DNA from: Fundidesulfovibrio putealis DSM 16056
GTDB taxonomy: Bacteria; Desulfobacterota; Desulfovibrionia; Desulfovibrionales; Desulfovibrionaceae
Direction of reading: 5' to 3'
Length of the DNA: 64,000 bases
Assembly: GCF_000429325.1 (NCBI RefSeq)
Contig: NZ_AUBQ01000006.1
Span: 1 to 64,000, forward strand
Shown piece by piece: positions 1-9,303 of this stretch. A program made the translations under genes and the position numbers. The notes under the pieces were generated by a model that had not been told where the DNA came from, did no database searches, and was given only the letters and a program-made list of their open reading frames with translations. Positions within the stretch are counted from its first letter, which is position 1. The number at the start of each line of letters is the position of its first letter.

Positions 1-495
1 CGTGTCGAGCGCGGCATCATCAAGGTCGGCGAGGAAGTCGAGATCGTCGGCATCAAGAATTCCGTCAAGACCACCTGCACCGGCGTGGAAATGTTCCGCA
101 AGCTGCTGGACCAGGGTCAGGCGGGCGACAACGTTGGCGTGCTGCTTCGCGGCATCAAGCGTGAAGACGTCGAGCGCGGCCAGGTTCTGGCCAAGCCCGG
201 CTCGATCACCCCGCACAAGAAGTACAAGGCCGAGGTGTACATCCTGAATAAGGAAGAGGGCGGCCGTCACACCCCGTTCTTCTCCGGCTACCGCCCGCAG
301 TTCTACTTCCGCACCACCGACGTGACCGGTGTGGTGACCCTGAACGAAGGCGTCGAGATGGTCATGCCTGGCGACAACGCCACCTTCAACGTCGAGCTCA
401 TCGCCCCCATCGCCATGGAGACCGGTCTGCGCTTCGCCATCCGCGAAGGCGGCCGCACCGTCGGCGCCGGTGTCGTTACCGAGATCATGGAGTAA
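1..495 (+). CDS. tuf: Elongation factor Tu, C-terminal part (5' end outside window)
   Basis: The reading frame is open from base 1 and ends with TAA at 493-495, so about 164 C-terminal codons are visible. EF-Tu delivers aminoacyl-tRNA to the ribosomal A site as a GTP complex; what is seen here is the end of domain II and all of domain III, including the diagnostic [15 protein letters not shown] and the GRTVGAGVV terminus. The GTPase domain lies upstream of the window. The stop is only 5 bases before rpsJ, so tuf heads or is cotranscribed with the S10 operon, as in many proteobacteria. Confidence 0.97.
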   Translation, partial: RVERGIIKVGEEVEIVGIKNSVKTTCTGVEMFRKLLDQGQAGDNVGVLLRGIKREDVERGQVLAKPGSITPHKKYKAEVYILNKEEGGRHTPFFSGYRPQFYFRTTDVTGVVTLNEGVEMVMPGDNATFNVELIAPIAMETGLRFAIREGGRTVGAGVVTEIME

Positions 496-500
496 TTGTA

Positions 501-809
501 ATGAACAGCGACCGCATTCGTATCAAGCTCAAGGCTTACGACTACCGCATCCTGGACAAAGCCGTAGCCGAGATCGTTGATACCGCCCGTAACACCGGCG
601 CGGGCATTGCCGGGCCGATCCCGCTGCCCACCAACATCCACAAGAACACGGTCAACCGTTCCGTTCACGTGGACAAGAAATCCCGGGAACAGTTCGAGAT
701 GCGCATCCACAAGCGCCTGCTCGACATCCTGGAACCGACTCAGCAGACCGTCGATGCTCTGGGCAAGCTCAGCCTGCCCGCCGGCGTTGACGTCGAAATC
801 AAGCTTTAA
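501..809 (+). CDS. rpsJ: 30S ribosomal protein S10
   Basis: A 102-residue protein of the usual S10 length, starting [19 protein letters not shown], which matches the conserved S10 N-terminus. S10 sits in the head of the 30S subunit and also serves as NusE in transcription antitermination. The ATG follows a GGAG in the end of tuf. First gene of the S10 ribosomal operon in this window. Confidence 0.98.
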   Translation: MNSDRIRIKLKAYDYRILDKAVAEIVDTARNTGAGIAGPIPLPTNIHKNTVNRSVHVDKKSREQFEMRIHKRLLDILEPTQQTVDALGKLSLPAGVDVEIKL

Positions 810-827
810 AGGAAGGGGTAGAGAATC

Positions 828-1463
828 ATGGCCAAGACAACCCTTGGCATCATCGGCCGCAAGCTGGGCATGACCCGTGTGTTCAGCGACGACGGCTCGG
901 TGGTTCCGGTGACGGTTATCGCCGCCGGCCCCTGTCCGGTGATGCAGATCAAGACCCAGGAGAAGGACGGCTACACCGCCCTGCAGATCGGGTTTGACGA
1001 ACGCGAGGAAAAGAAGCTGAACAAGCCCGAGCGCGGCCATCAGGCCAAGGTCGGCAAAGGCTTCTTCAATCAACTGCGCGAGATTCGCCTTGATTCCGTG
1101 GACGGCTACGAAGCCGGTCAGGAAATCACCGTCGACATCTTCGCCCCCGGCGACAAGATCAAGGTCACCGGCACATCTATCGGCAAAGGATTCCAGGGCC
1201 CCATGAAGCGCCATGGCTTCCATGGTCTGAAAGCCACGCACGGCACCGAAAAGGCTCACCGCTCCGGTGGCTCCATCGGTCACAACACCGAGCCTGGCAA
1301 AGTCATGAAGGGCAAGAAGATGGCCGGTCACATGGGTGCTCGCACCGTGACCAGCATCAATCTGGAGGTCTTCGACATCCGGCCGGAAAACAACATCATC
1401 CTGGTCAAAGGCCAGGTCCCGGGTCACCGCAACGGCCTGGTGATGATCCGCAAGCAGGGGTAG
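828..1463 (+). CDS. rplC: 50S ribosomal protein L3
   Basis: A 211-residue L3, an early 23S rRNA assembly protein. The extended central loop that reaches the peptidyl transferase centre is recognisable ([15 protein letters not shown] around residues 122-136), as is the conserved GHMGARTVT stretch. A good AAGGAAGGGG Shine-Dalgarno precedes the ATG. Lies 18 bases after rpsJ and 3 before rplD, in canonical S10-operon order. Confidence 0.98.
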   Translation: MAKTTLGIIGRKLGMTRVFSDDGSVVPVTVIAAGPCPVMQIKTQEKDGYTALQIGFDEREEKKLNKPERGHQAKVGKGFFNQLREIRLDSVDGYEAGQEITVDIFAPGDKIKVTGTSIGKGFQGPMKRHGFHGLKATHGTEKAHRSGGSIGHNTEPGKVMKGKKMAGHMGARTVTSINLEVFDIRPENNIILVKGQVPGHRNGLVMIRKQG

Positions 1464-1466
1464 CCA

Positions 1467-2087
1467 ATGGCCACCGTTAAGGTTTTCGATCAGACGAATA
1501 AGGAAGTGGGACAGATGAATCTGGCTCCCGAGGTGTTCGAGGTGGCGATCCGCCCCGAGATCCTGCACCTCGTGATCCGGGCTCAGCTGGCAGCCAAGCG
1601 CGCCGGCACCCACAAAGTAAAAACCCGTTCCTTCGTGGCCGGTTCCGGCGCCAAGCCCTGGCGCCAGAAGGGCACCGGTCGCGCCCGTTCCGGCGCAAAG
1701 CGTTCCCCCATCTGGAGGGGCGGCGCCATTGCGCACGGACCGCAGCCGCGCAGCTACGAGTTCAAGGTCAACAAAAAGATCAGGACTCTGGCGCTCAAAA
1801 TGGCTCTGTCCACCAAAGTTGCCGAGGAAAGCCTCATACTTGTGGACAAGTTTGATCTTCCTGAGATCAAGACCAAGCTCTTCGCTGGTGTCGCCGGGAG
1901 CCTCGGGCTGAAAAAAGCCTTGATTGTCCTGAGTGATTCCAATAACAATGTCGAGCTCTCCGCCAGGAACCTTCCTGGCATAAAGATTGTTCGGCAGGAC
2001 ATGCTGAACGTATACGATCTGCTGAAGCACCCCCAGCTGGTGATGGTGCAAGGCGCGGCCGAGGCCGTTCAGGAAAGGTTGAAATAG
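1467..2087 (+). CDS. rplD: 50S ribosomal protein L4
   Basis: A 206-residue L4 with the conserved extended loop [13 protein letters not shown] (about residues 70-82) that lines the nascent-peptide exit tunnel. In enterobacteria L4 autoregulates the S10 operon; the leader where that would act is outside this window. The ATG lies 3 bases after the rplC stop, indicating translational coupling. Confidence 0.98.
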   Translation: MATVKVFDQTNKEVGQMNLAPEVFEVAIRPEILHLVIRAQLAAKRAGTHKVKTRSFVAGSGAKPWRQKGTGRARSGAKRSPIWRGGAIAHGPQPRSYEFKVNKKIRTLALKMALSTKVAEESLILVDKFDLPEIKTKLFAGVAGSLGLKKALIVLSDSNNNVELSARNLPGIKIVRQDMLNVYDLLKHPQLVMVQGAAEAVQERLK

Positions 2088-2089
2088 CC

Positions 2090-2380
2090 ATGAGCTACGC
2101 GAACATTCTTTTGAAACCCCTGGTCTCGGAAAAGGCCACCAAGGCCAAGGAAGAATCCAATCAGGTTATCTTCTTTGTTGCCCCCCTGGCCAACAAGATC
2201 GAGATCAAGGCCGCTGTCGAGGAGGCCTTCAAAGTGAAGGTCACCGAGGTCAACGTCGTGCGCCGCCGTCCCCTGAAGCGGACTCGCGGCGGCCGCCCCA
2301 CGGCTCACGTCCCCGGCTACAAGAAGGCCTACGTGACTCTTGCCGAGGGCGACAAGATCGAATTCTTCGAGGGAGTCTAG
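2090..2380 (+). CDS. rplW: 50S ribosomal protein L23
   Basis: A 96-residue L23, the exit-tunnel protein that docks trigger factor and SRP. The N-terminal [12 protein letters not shown] and the basic [12 protein letters not shown] segment are typical. It begins 2 bases after the rplD stop and ends 2 bases before rplB. Confidence 0.97.
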   Translation: MSYANILLKPLVSEKATKAKEESNQVIFFVAPLANKIEIKAAVEEAFKVKVTEVNVVRRRPLKRTRGGRPTAHVPGYKKAYVTLAEGDKIEFFEGV

Positions 2381-2382
2381 CC

Positions 2383-3213
2383 ATGGCCGTGCGTACGCTT
2401 AAACCTACCTCCGCTGGACGGCGCTTCCAGACCGTCTCCGATTTCGCGGAGATCACCAAGGCCACGCCGGAGCGCTCCCTCACCGAGGGCATGAGCAAGA
2501 AGTCCGGCCGCAACAACCAGGGACGCATCACTTCTCGTCGCCGTGGCGCCGGTAACAAGACCCGGTACCGCATCATCGACTTCCGCCGCGACAAGTTCGA
2601 TATCCCTGGCAAGGTTGCCTCCATCGAGTACGATCCCAACCGTTCCGCTCGTATCGCTCTTCTGCACTATGCTGACGGCGAAAAGCGTTACATCCTCGCG
2701 CCAGTCGGGATAAATGTTGGTGACACGCTGTATGCCGGCGAATCCGTCGACATCAAGCCCGGCAACGCCATGCCCATGAGCAAGGTCCCTGTCGGCACCC
2801 TGCTGCACAACATTGAGATGCAGCCCGGTCGCGGCGGCCAGATGTGCCGCGCTGCCGGAACCTACGCCCAGCTGGTCGCCAAGGAAGGAAAGTACGCCCT
2901 GCTGCGTCTGCCTTCTGGTGAAGTGCGCAACATTCTGGCCACCTGCATCGCCACGGTCGGCCAGGTGGGCAACGTGACCCACGAGAAGGTTTCCATCGGC
3001 AAGGCCGGTCGTAACCGCTGGCTGGGCAAACGTCCTAAGGTGCGCGGCGTGGCCATGAACCCCGTCGACCACCCGTTGGGCGGCGGCGAGGGCAAGAGCT
3101 CCGGTGGACGCCACCCCGTTTCTCCCTGGGGCAAGCCGGCCAAGGGTCAGAAGACCAGAAATCGTAAGAAGGCCTCGTCGCGGCTCATCGTCAAACGCCG
3201 CAACGAGAAGTAG
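2383..3213 (+). CDS. rplB: 50S ribosomal protein L2
   Basis: A 276-residue L2 needed for subunit association and peptidyl transfer. The conserved C-terminal segment [16 protein letters not shown] (about residues 223-238) contains the invariant histidine found near the catalytic centre. Length and order in the operon are standard. Confidence 0.98.
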   Translation: MAVRTLKPTSAGRRFQTVSDFAEITKATPERSLTEGMSKKSGRNNQGRITSRRRGAGNKTRYRIIDFRRDKFDIPGKVASIEYDPNRSARIALLHYADGEKRYILAPVGINVGDTLYAGESVDIKPGNAMPMSKVPVGTLLHNIEMQPGRGGQMCRAAGTYAQLVAKEGKYALLRLPSGEVRNILATCIATVGQVGNVTHEKVSIGKAGRNRWLGKRPKVRGVAMNPVDHPLGGGEGKSSGGRHPVSPWGKPAKGQKTRNRKKASSRLIVKRRNEK

Positions 3214-3224
3214 GAGCGTAGAAC

Positions 3225-3506
3225 ATGCCTCGGTCGCTCAAAAAAGGCCCCTTCATGGACGGCCACCTCGTCGCTAAGGTGGAGAAGGCCAACGACACAC
3301 AGGATCGCCGCGTGATCAAGACCTGGTCCCGCCGTTCCACCATCCTCCCCGAGATGGTTGGCCTCACCTTCGCCGTGCACAACGGTCGCAAATTCATCCC
3401 GGTCTTCGTTTCGGAGAACATGGTCGGGCACAAACTGGGCGAATTTTCGCCCACCCGGACCTTCCACGGCCACGCGGCCGACAAGAAGACCAAGGGCAAG
3501 AAGTAG
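3225..3506 (+). CDS. rpsS: 30S ribosomal protein S19
   Basis: A 93-residue S19 starting [10 protein letters not shown], the family signature; it pairs with S13 in the 30S head near the A and P sites. The TAGGAGCGTAGAAC before the ATG gives a clear ribosome binding site. Confidence 0.98.
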   Translation: MPRSLKKGPFMDGHLVAKVEKANDTQDRRVIKTWSRRSTILPEMVGLTFAVHNGRKFIPVFVSENMVGHKLGEFSPTRTFHGHAADKKTKGKK

Positions 3507-3519
3507 GGGAGCCTAAGCC

Positions 3520-3855
3520 ATGGAAGCCAAAGCCATAGCCAAGTACATCCGGGTCTCCCCCCAGAAGGCCCGCCTCGTGGCGGAGACCATCAAGGGCCGG
3601 GGCGTTGAGGAAGCCATGAACATCCTCAAGTTCACCCCCAAGAAGGCCGCCTGGATAATTGAGAAGGTGCTGCATTCGGCCCTGTCCAACGCTGAACAGA
3701 TGTCCGCCGACGTGGATACGCTCAAAGTGAAGGAAGTCATCGTGAACCAAGGCCCCACCTGGAAGCGCATCATGCCGCGATCCATGGGCCGTGCCAACCG
3801 CATCCTCAAGCGTACCAGCCACATCACCGTGGTGGTCGAGGAAGAGAAGGAGTAG
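3520..3855 (+). CDS. rplV: 50S ribosomal protein L22
   Basis: A 111-residue L22 with the long beta-hairpin that lines the exit tunnel (conserved [20 protein letters not shown]). Start chosen at the ATG 13 bases after rpsS, preceded by GGGGAG. Confidence 0.97.
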   Translation: MEAKAIAKYIRVSPQKARLVAETIKGRGVEEAMNILKFTPKKAAWIIEKVLHSALSNAEQMSADVDTLKVKEVIVNQGPTWKRIMPRSMGRANRILKRTSHITVVVEEEKE

Positions 3856-3860
3856 GGGCC

Positions 3861-4502
3861 ATGGGTCAGAAAGTACACCCGTACGGCTTCCGCCTGGGCT
3901 ACAACAAAAACTGGATTTCCCGCTGGTTCGCCAAGAAGGAATACCCCGCTTTTGTTTTCGAGGACAGCAAGATCCGCAAGTTCGTCAAGACCTCGCTGTT
4001 CCACGCCGGAATTTCCAGGATTGAGATCGAACGCGCCGGTGGTAAGATCAAGCTTATCATCCACACCGCCCGTCCGGGTATCGTCATCGGCCGCAAAGGC
4101 ACCGAGATCGAGAAGGTGCGCGCGGATCTCAAGAAGCGCTTCGGCCGCGAATTCGCCGTCGAAGTGAACGAAATCCGCCGTCCCGAAACCGATGCCCAGC
4201 TTGTTGCCGAGAACATCGCCCTCCAGCTGGAGCGCCGCGTCGCCTTCCGCCGTGCCATGAAGCGCACCGTGGGTCTGGCCCGCAAGTTCGGCGCCGAGGG
4301 CATCAAGGTATTTTGCGCCGGTCGTCTGGCCGGTGCTGAAATCGCCCGTTCCGAATGGTACCGCGATGGTCGCGTGCCCCTTCACACCCTGCGCGCCGAC
4401 ATCGACTACGGCTTGGCCACCGCCAAGACCACGTACGGCGTCATCGGCGTCAAGGTCTGGATCTTCAAGGGCGAGATTCTGGATAGCGAGGTCGCACAAT
4501 AA
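3861..4502 (+). CDS. rpsC: 30S ribosomal protein S3
   Basis: A 213-residue S3 starting [13 protein letters not shown], with the KH-domain motif [15 protein letters not shown] (about residues 73-87). S3 lies at the mRNA entry tunnel and contributes to helicase activity of the ribosome. Its TAA shares one base with the ATG of rplP. Confidence 0.98.
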   Translation: MGQKVHPYGFRLGYNKNWISRWFAKKEYPAFVFEDSKIRKFVKTSLFHAGISRIEIERAGGKIKLIIHTARPGIVIGRKGTEIEKVRADLKKRFGREFAVEVNEIRRPETDAQLVAENIALQLERRVAFRRAMKRTVGLARKFGAEGIKVFCAGRLAGAEIARSEWYRDGRVPLHTLRADIDYGLATAKTTYGVIGVKVWIFKGEILDSEVAQ

Positions 4503-4915
4503 TGCTCTCCCCCAACAGAACGAAATTCCGCAAGCGCCAGAAGGGCCGTCTTGATGGTCCCGCCACCGGTGGAACCGAGATCTCCTTCGGCGAAGTCGGC
4601 ATCAAGGCTGTGGAACACGGCAAACTGACCAGCCAGCAGATCGAGTCCGCCCGTATCGCCATCATGCGCCACATCAAGCGCGGCGGTAAGGTCTGGATCC
4701 GCATCTTCCCGGACTTCCCGGTTACCTCCAAGCCTGCAGAAGTGCGCATGGGTTCCGGTAAGGGTTCTCCGGTTGGCTGGTGCGCTCCGGTCAAGCCCGG
4801 TCGCGTGCTGTACGAAGTCAAGGGCGTGGAAATGGCCGTCATGATCGAGGCCCTCAAGCGCGCTCAGCACAAACTGCCGATCAAAACCAAGATCGTTACC
4901 AAGGAGCTGTCATAG
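4502..4915 (+). CDS. rplP: 50S ribosomal protein L16
   Basis: A 137-residue L16 ([16 protein letters not shown] start), which positions A-site tRNA and is essential for late 50S assembly. Overlaps the rpsC stop by one base, implying coupled translation. The conserved [18 protein letters not shown] segment is intact. Confidence 0.98.
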   Translation: MLSPNRTKFRKRQKGRLDGPATGGTEISFGEVGIKAVEHGKLTSQQIESARIAIMRHIKRGGKVWIRIFPDFPVTSKPAEVRMGSGKGSPVGWCAPVKPGRVLYEVKGVEMAVMIEALKRAQHKLPIKTKIVTKELS

Positions 4916-4917
4916 CC

Positions 4918-5115
4918 ATGTTGACCTCCAAGGAACTTCGTGAACTCGACGAGGCCAAGCTTGCCGAGAAGCTCTCCCAGACCGAGGAGGAGCTTTTCAA
5001 GCTGCGCTTCCAGCACGCCACGGCTCAGTTGGAAAAGACCCACCGCCTGCGCGAGCTGAAAAAGGACATCGCCCGCGTCAAGACGGTGATGACCCAAATC
5101 AAAAGCGGCAGGTAG
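4918..5115 (+). CDS. rpmC: 50S ribosomal protein L29
   Basis: A 65-residue L29 beginning at the ATG 4918, two bases after the rplP stop and behind AAGGAGCTG. The reading frame stays open upstream into rplP, so a naive start would be about 46 codons too early; MLTSKELRELDEAKL is the true family N-terminus. L29 forms part of the chaperone docking site at the tunnel exit. Confidence 0.95.
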   Translation: MLTSKELRELDEAKLAEKLSQTEEELFKLRFQHATAQLEKTHRLRELKKDIARVKTVMTQIKSGR

Positions 5116-5121
5116 GAAACC

Positions 5122-5382
5122 ATGGAAGAACACAAGAGCAACCGCAGAGTGCTGACCGGCATCGTGGTCTCCGACAAAGGCGACAAGACCATTGTCGTTC
5201 GCGTCGAGACCCTGGTCAAGCACCCCCTGGTGAAGAAGTACATCCGCCGCCGCAAGAAGTTCATGGCCCACGATCCGATGAACGAGTGCGGCATGGGCGA
5301 CAAGGTGCAGATCATTGAGCACCGCCCGCTGTCGGCTCGCAAGCGCTGGCATCTGGTGAAGATCATGGAGAAGGCGAAATGA
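5122..5382 (+). CDS. rpsQ: 30S ribosomal protein S17
   Basis: An 86-residue S17 with the OB-fold motifs [17 protein letters not shown] and RPLSARKRW. It is a primary 16S rRNA-binding protein. Ends with ATGA overlap into rplN. Confidence 0.97.
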   Translation: MEEHKSNRRVLTGIVVSDKGDKTIVVRVETLVKHPLVKKYIRRRKKFMAHDPMNECGMGDKVQIIEHRPLSARKRWHLVKIMEKAK

Positions 5383-5747
5383 TTCAGGTAGAATCTGTCC
5401 TCGACGTCGCCGACAACTCCGGTGCGAAGAAAGTTGCCTGCATCAAGGTGCTTGGCGGCTCGCGCCGCCGGTATGCCTCGGTGGGCGACATCATCGTGGT
5501 CTCGGTGAAGGAAGCCATGCCCCATTCCAAAGTGAAGAAGGGCCAGGTGATGAAGGCTGTTATCGTGCGGACCAAGAAAGAAGTTGGTCGTCCCGACGGC
5601 ACCTACATCAAGTTTGACAACAACTCGGCCGTGCTGCTCTCCAACCAGCTGGAGCCGGTGGGTACCCGCATCTTCGGACCCGTGGCACGCGAACTTCGTC
5701 TGAAAAACTTCATGAAGATCGTTTCGCTGGCCCCTGAAGTCCTTTAG
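5379..5747 (+). CDS. rplN: 50S ribosomal protein L14
   Basis: A 122-residue L14, exactly the usual length, with N-terminal [17 protein letters not shown] and the C-terminal [12 protein letters not shown] signature. L14 forms an intersubunit bridge and is the docking site of the silencing factor RsfS. Overlaps rpsQ by four bases. Confidence 0.98.
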   Translation: MIQVESVLDVADNSGAKKVACIKVLGGSRRRYASVGDIIVVSVKEAMPHSKVKKGQVMKAVIVRTKKEVGRPDGTYIKFDNNSAVLLSNQLEPVGTRIFGPVARELRLKNFMKIVSLAPEVL

Positions 5748-5767
5748 AGCGTGAGCCTGAGGAAAGT

Positions 5768-6091
5768 ATGAAAACGTACCGCATCCGCAAGGACGACAAG
5801 GTTATTGTCATCGCGGGCAAGGACAAGGGCAAGATCGGCAAGGTCTTGAAAGTCCTTCCTAAGACTGACAGAATCTTGGTGGAAAAGGTGAACATGGTGA
5901 AGCGTCACCGCAAGGGCAACCCCTACGCCGGCCAGGCCGGCGGCATTGAGGAGAAAGAGGCTTCCTTGGCCATCTCCAACGTTGCTCTTATGTGTGATGC
6001 TTGCGCCAAGCCTACCCGCGTGGGCTACAAGTACACCGAAGACGGCAAGAAGCTCCGCTTCTGCAAGAAATGCAACGAAGTAATCAGCTAA
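5768..6091 (+). CDS. rplX: 50S ribosomal protein L24 with C-terminal zinc ribbon
   Basis: A 107-residue L24: the KOW motif ([19 protein letters not shown], about residues 7-25) is followed near the C-terminus by CDAC (about residues 77-80) and CKKC (about 99-102), which would make a four-cysteine zinc ribbon. L24 initiates 50S assembly. The zinc form is known in many phyla but absent from E. coli L24. A GAGGAAAG precedes the ATG. Confidence 0.96.
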   Translation: MKTYRIRKDDKVIVIAGKDKGKIGKVLKVLPKTDRILVEKVNMVKRHRKGNPYAGQAGGIEEKEASLAISNVALMCDACAKPTRVGYKYTEDGKKLRFCKKCNEVIS

Positions 6092-6105
6092 AGGGAATCC
6101 TAACA

Positions 6106-6645
6106 ATGACTCGCCTCGAACAAGTCTACTCCGAGAAGGTCGTGCCGGCCTTGCAAAAGGAGTTCGGGTACAAGTCGCCCATGCAGATTCCCAAGTTCAA
6201 GTTCATATCCCTGAACATCGGACTTGGCGAAGCCTCGCAGAACTCCAAACTGATCGATGAGGCTGTGGCCGAGCTGACCGCCATTGCCGGCCAAAAGTCC
6301 GTCATCACCCGGGCCAAGAAGTCCATCGCAGCATTCAAGCTGCGTGAAAATCAGCCTGTAGGCTGCCGGGTGACGCTTCGCAATGAACGCATGTGGGATT
6401 TTTATGACAAGCTGGTGAACTTTGCTCTCCCGCGCGTCCGCGACTTTCGCGGCGTTCCGGACAGGGGCTTTGACGGCCGGGGTAACTTCACCCTGGGCAT
6501 CAAGGAACACACCATTTTTCCCGAAATCAATATCGACCGGGTCGAGCGCGTGAAGGGCATGAACATCACTATTGTGACGACAGCCCAGACCGACAAGGAA
6601 GGCAAAGTCCTTCTCGATCTTCTCGGCATGCCCTTCAGAAAGTAG
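6106..6645 (+). CDS. rplE: 50S ribosomal protein L5
   Basis: A 179-residue L5, the standard length, which with 5S rRNA, L18 and L25 forms the central protuberance. The start is the ATG 6106 ([14 protein letters not shown]); the open frame extends upstream into rplX but has no family similarity there. Conserved [18 protein letters not shown] is present. Confidence 0.96.
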   Translation: MTRLEQVYSEKVVPALQKEFGYKSPMQIPKFKFISLNIGLGEASQNSKLIDEAVAELTAIAGQKSVITRAKKSIAAFKLRENQPVGCRVTLRNERMWDFYDKLVNFALPRVRDFRGVPDRGFDGRGNFTLGIKEHTIFPEINIDRVERVKGMNITIVTTAQTDKEGKVLLDLLGMPFRK

Positions 6646-6657
6646 GAGGAATCGACC

Positions 6658-6843
6658 GTGGCACGCACTGCTCTCAAGGTGAAAGCCCGGCGTAAAGCCA
6701 AGTTTTCGTCCCGGGCCTACAACCGCTGCCCCATTTGCGGCCGCGCCCGGGCGTTTTTGCGCAGGTATGGCATCTGCCGTATCTGCTTCCGCAACATGGC
6801 CCTGGCCGGCGAATTGCCCGGTGTCAGGAAATCGAGCTGGTAG
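6658..6843 (+). CDS. rpsN: 30S ribosomal protein S14, zinc-binding type
   Basis: A 61-residue short S14 (type Z) with CPIC and CRIC pairs (about residues 23-26 and 39-42) forming a zinc site. It initiates at GTG 6658 behind TAGGAGGAA. The short zinc form is typical of Gram-positives and many deltaproteobacteria, in contrast to the long cysteine-less enterobacterial form. Confidence 0.97.
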   Translation: MARTALKVKARRKAKFSSRAYNRCPICGRARAFLRRYGICRICFRNMALAGELPGVRKSSW

Positions 6844-6852
6844 GAGGCCGAC

Positions 6853-7236
6853 ATGTCCGTGACCGATCCAATCGCCGATATGCTGGCCCGCATCCGCAAC
6901 GCATACCATGCGCTGCACAAGAAGGTCGCCATGCCGCACTCCCGTATGAAGGAGTCCATGGCCGGGATTCTGAAGGATCAGGGCTACATTGAGGAATTCG
7001 CAGTAGACGGGCGCGATCTGGTGATTACGCTCAAGTACGCAAAGGGCCGCCCCCTCATCGCGGGCCTGAAGCGCGTGAGCAAACCCGGACGCCGCATCTA
7101 CGTGGGGGCCCATGACATCCCCCGCGTGCAGAACGGACTTGGCATCTGCATTCTCTCCACCTCGCACGGCATCATGGACGGCATTGCCGCCAAGAACGCC
7201 AAAGTGGGCGGCGAGCTGCTCTGCGAAGTCTGGTAA
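6853..7236 (+). CDS. rpsH: 30S ribosomal protein S8
   Basis: A 127-residue S8 starting MSVTDPIADMLARIRNA, a primary 16S rRNA binder that in E. coli represses the spc operon. Conserved C-terminal ISTSHGIMDG-type motif (ILSTSHGIMDG) is intact. Ribosome binding site TAGGAGG. Confidence 0.97.
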   Translation: MSVTDPIADMLARIRNAYHALHKKVAMPHSRMKESMAGILKDQGYIEEFAVDGRDLVITLKYAKGRPLIAGLKRVSKPGRRIYVGAHDIPRVQNGLGICILSTSHGIMDGIAAKNAKVGGELLCEVW

Positions 7237-7248
7237 GAGGATTTAGCC

Positions 7249-7788
7249 ATGTCCCGCATCGGCAAAAAAGAAATCGCCATTCCCTCTGGAGTCGAAGTCA
7301 AGATTTCAGACGACATGGTGAACGTCAAGGGTCCCAAGGGCGCCCTTTCCACGCCCACTCACCCCAAAATCTCTTATGAGATGGAGGGTAACACCATGCG
7401 CGTCGGGCGCGTCGATGACACTCGCATCGCCCGCGCTCAGCATGGCCTGCGCCGCACCCTCCTGGCCAACTGCATCGAGGGTGTGACCAAGGGCTTCGCC
7501 AAGACTCTCGAAGTCATCGGCGTTGGCTACAAGGTCCAGGTTGCCGGCAAAGCCGTTGTCTTGACCGTAGGGTTCTCCCATCCGGTTGAATTCCCCCTGC
7601 CTGTCGGCGTTGAAGCCAAGGCCGAGGGCAACAAGCTGACCCTGTCGGGCATCGACAAGCAGCTTGTCGGCGAAGTCGCAGCCACCATCAGGCGCGTGCG
7701 TCCGCCCGAACCCTTCAAGGGCAAGGGCATCAAGTACGAAAACGAGCAGATTCGCCGCAAGGCCGGCAAATCTGGCGGCAAGAAGTAA
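7249..7788 (+). CDS. rplF: 50S ribosomal protein L6
   Basis: A 179-residue L6, beginning MSRIGKKEIAIPSGV, with the C-terminal PEPFKGKGIKYENEQIRRKAGKSGGKK signature visible as PEPFKGKGIKY. It binds near the sarcin-ricin loop. Preceded by AAGAGGA. Confidence 0.98.
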   Translation: MSRIGKKEIAIPSGVEVKISDDMVNVKGPKGALSTPTHPKISYEMEGNTMRVGRVDDTRIARAQHGLRRTLLANCIEGVTKGFAKTLEVIGVGYKVQVAGKAVVLTVGFSHPVEFPLPVGVEAKAEGNKLTLSGIDKQLVGEVAATIRRVRPPEPFKGKGIKYENEQIRRKAGKSGGKK

Positions 7789-7798
7789 GGGGCTGGCC

Positions 7799-8158
7799 AT
7801 GAAATTGACCAAACAAGCTGCACGTGCACGCCGCAAGGTGCGCATTCGCAAGAAGATCTCCGGCACGCAGTCGCGTCCCAGGCTGGTAGTGTACCGCTCC
7901 AACCTGCACATGTACGCCCAGATCGTGAACGACGAGACCGGCCAGACCCTGGTTTCCTCCTCCTCCCTGGCCTTGTCGAAGGCCGGGGAGGCCCTCAAGC
8001 CCAACAAGGAAACCGCCGCCAAGGTGGGCCGGGACGTGGCCGCCAAGGCCAAGGAAAAGGCCATTGAAATAGTGGTCTTCGACCGTAACGGCTACCTCTA
8101 TCACGGTTGCGTCAAGGCTATGGCTGACGGCGCTCGTGAGGGCGGACTGCAATTCTAA
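7799..8158 (+). CDS. rplR: 50S ribosomal protein L18
   Basis: A 119-residue L18 that binds 5S rRNA. The ATG at 7799 follows GGGGCTGGCC and gives the expected basic start [19 protein letters not shown]; the frame is open further upstream inside rplF but without L18 similarity. C-terminal DRNGYLYHG and GAREGGLQF are diagnostic. Confidence 0.96.
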   Translation: MKLTKQAARARRKVRIRKKISGTQSRPRLVVYRSNLHMYAQIVNDETGQTLVSSSSLALSKAGEALKPNKETAAKVGRDVAAKAKEKAIEIVVFDRNGYLYHGCVKAMADGAREGGLQF

Positions 8159-8169
8159 CGGGGCTCATA

Positions 8170-8661
<492 letters not shown>

Positions 8662-8665
8662 GACC

Positions 8666-8842
8666 ATGAGCGGGCAAGTGACCATCACGCTCGTAAAGAG
8701 CAAGATCGGCTGCAATCCCAGGCAGCGGGCGACTCTTGAGGCCCTTGGCCTCAAGAAGATCCGTCAGGAGAAGACCCTGCCGGACACTCCCGACGTCAGG
8801 GGGATGATTTTCAAGGTCTCTCACCTTATTGAGGTGAAATAA
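8666..8842 (+). CDS. rpmD: 50S ribosomal protein L30
   Basis: A 58-residue L30 read from ATG 8666 to TAA 8840-8842: it begins MSGQVTITLVKSKIGC and contains the family motif LGLKKIRQEKTLPDTPDVRG. Short enough to be missed by gene callers. It sits in its canonical place between rpsE and rplO with 4 and 1 spacer bases. Confidence 0.95.
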   Translation: MSGQVTITLVKSKIGCNPRQRATLEALGLKKIRQEKTLPDTPDVRGMIFKVSHLIEVK

Positions 8843-8843
8843 G

Positions 8844-9302
8844 ATGTTACTGCATGAGCTTTATCCCTTTCCCGAGGACCAAAAGGACCGCAAGCGCATT
8901 GGTCGCGGTCGCGCCACCGGGCAGGGTTGTACTGCTGGCAAGGGCAACAAGGGTCAGAATGCGCGTGCCGGCACCGGCACCAAGGCTTGGTTCGAGGGCG
9001 GTCAGATGCCTTTGGCCAGGCGCCTGCCCAAGCGCGGCTTCAAGAACCCCTTCAAGGTTTCCTACGCCCCGGTGAACCTCGACAGGCTTGTCGAGGCTTT
9101 CCCTGAGAGCACGGAAATCACCCTGGACGCCATCTACGAACGCGGCATTGTTGCCCGTGGCTCGCTGGTGAAGGTCCTCGGCAATGGTGAGCTCTCCAAG
9201 GCAATCACCGTCGAGGCCCACAAGTTCAGCGCATCCGCCCTGGAGAAAATCTCCAAGGCGGGCGGTTCCGCAAAGCCTCTGGAAAACGTGACGGAAGGCT
9301 AA
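8844..9302 (+). CDS. rplO: 50S ribosomal protein L15
   Basis: A 152-residue L15. The glycine-rich N-terminal extension (RIGRGRATGQGCTAGKG, about residues 17-33) and GFEGGQ-like WFEGGQMPLARRLPKRG are characteristic. L15 is a late 50S assembly protein. Directly precedes secY. Confidence 0.97.
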   Translation: MLLHELYPFPEDQKDRKRIGRGRATGQGCTAGKGNKGQNARAGTGTKAWFEGGQMPLARRLPKRGFKNPFKVSYAPVNLDRLVEAFPESTEITLDAIYERGIVARGSLVKVLGNGELSKAITVEAHKFSASALEKISKAGGSAKPLENVTEG

Positions 9303-9303
9303 C

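Noticed and set aside
303-2051. 582-codon open frame on the minus strand across rpsJ-rplD
   Set aside because: Exactly antisense to four certain ribosomal protein genes; long minus-strand frames are common in GC-rich coding DNA and the product has no family similarity.
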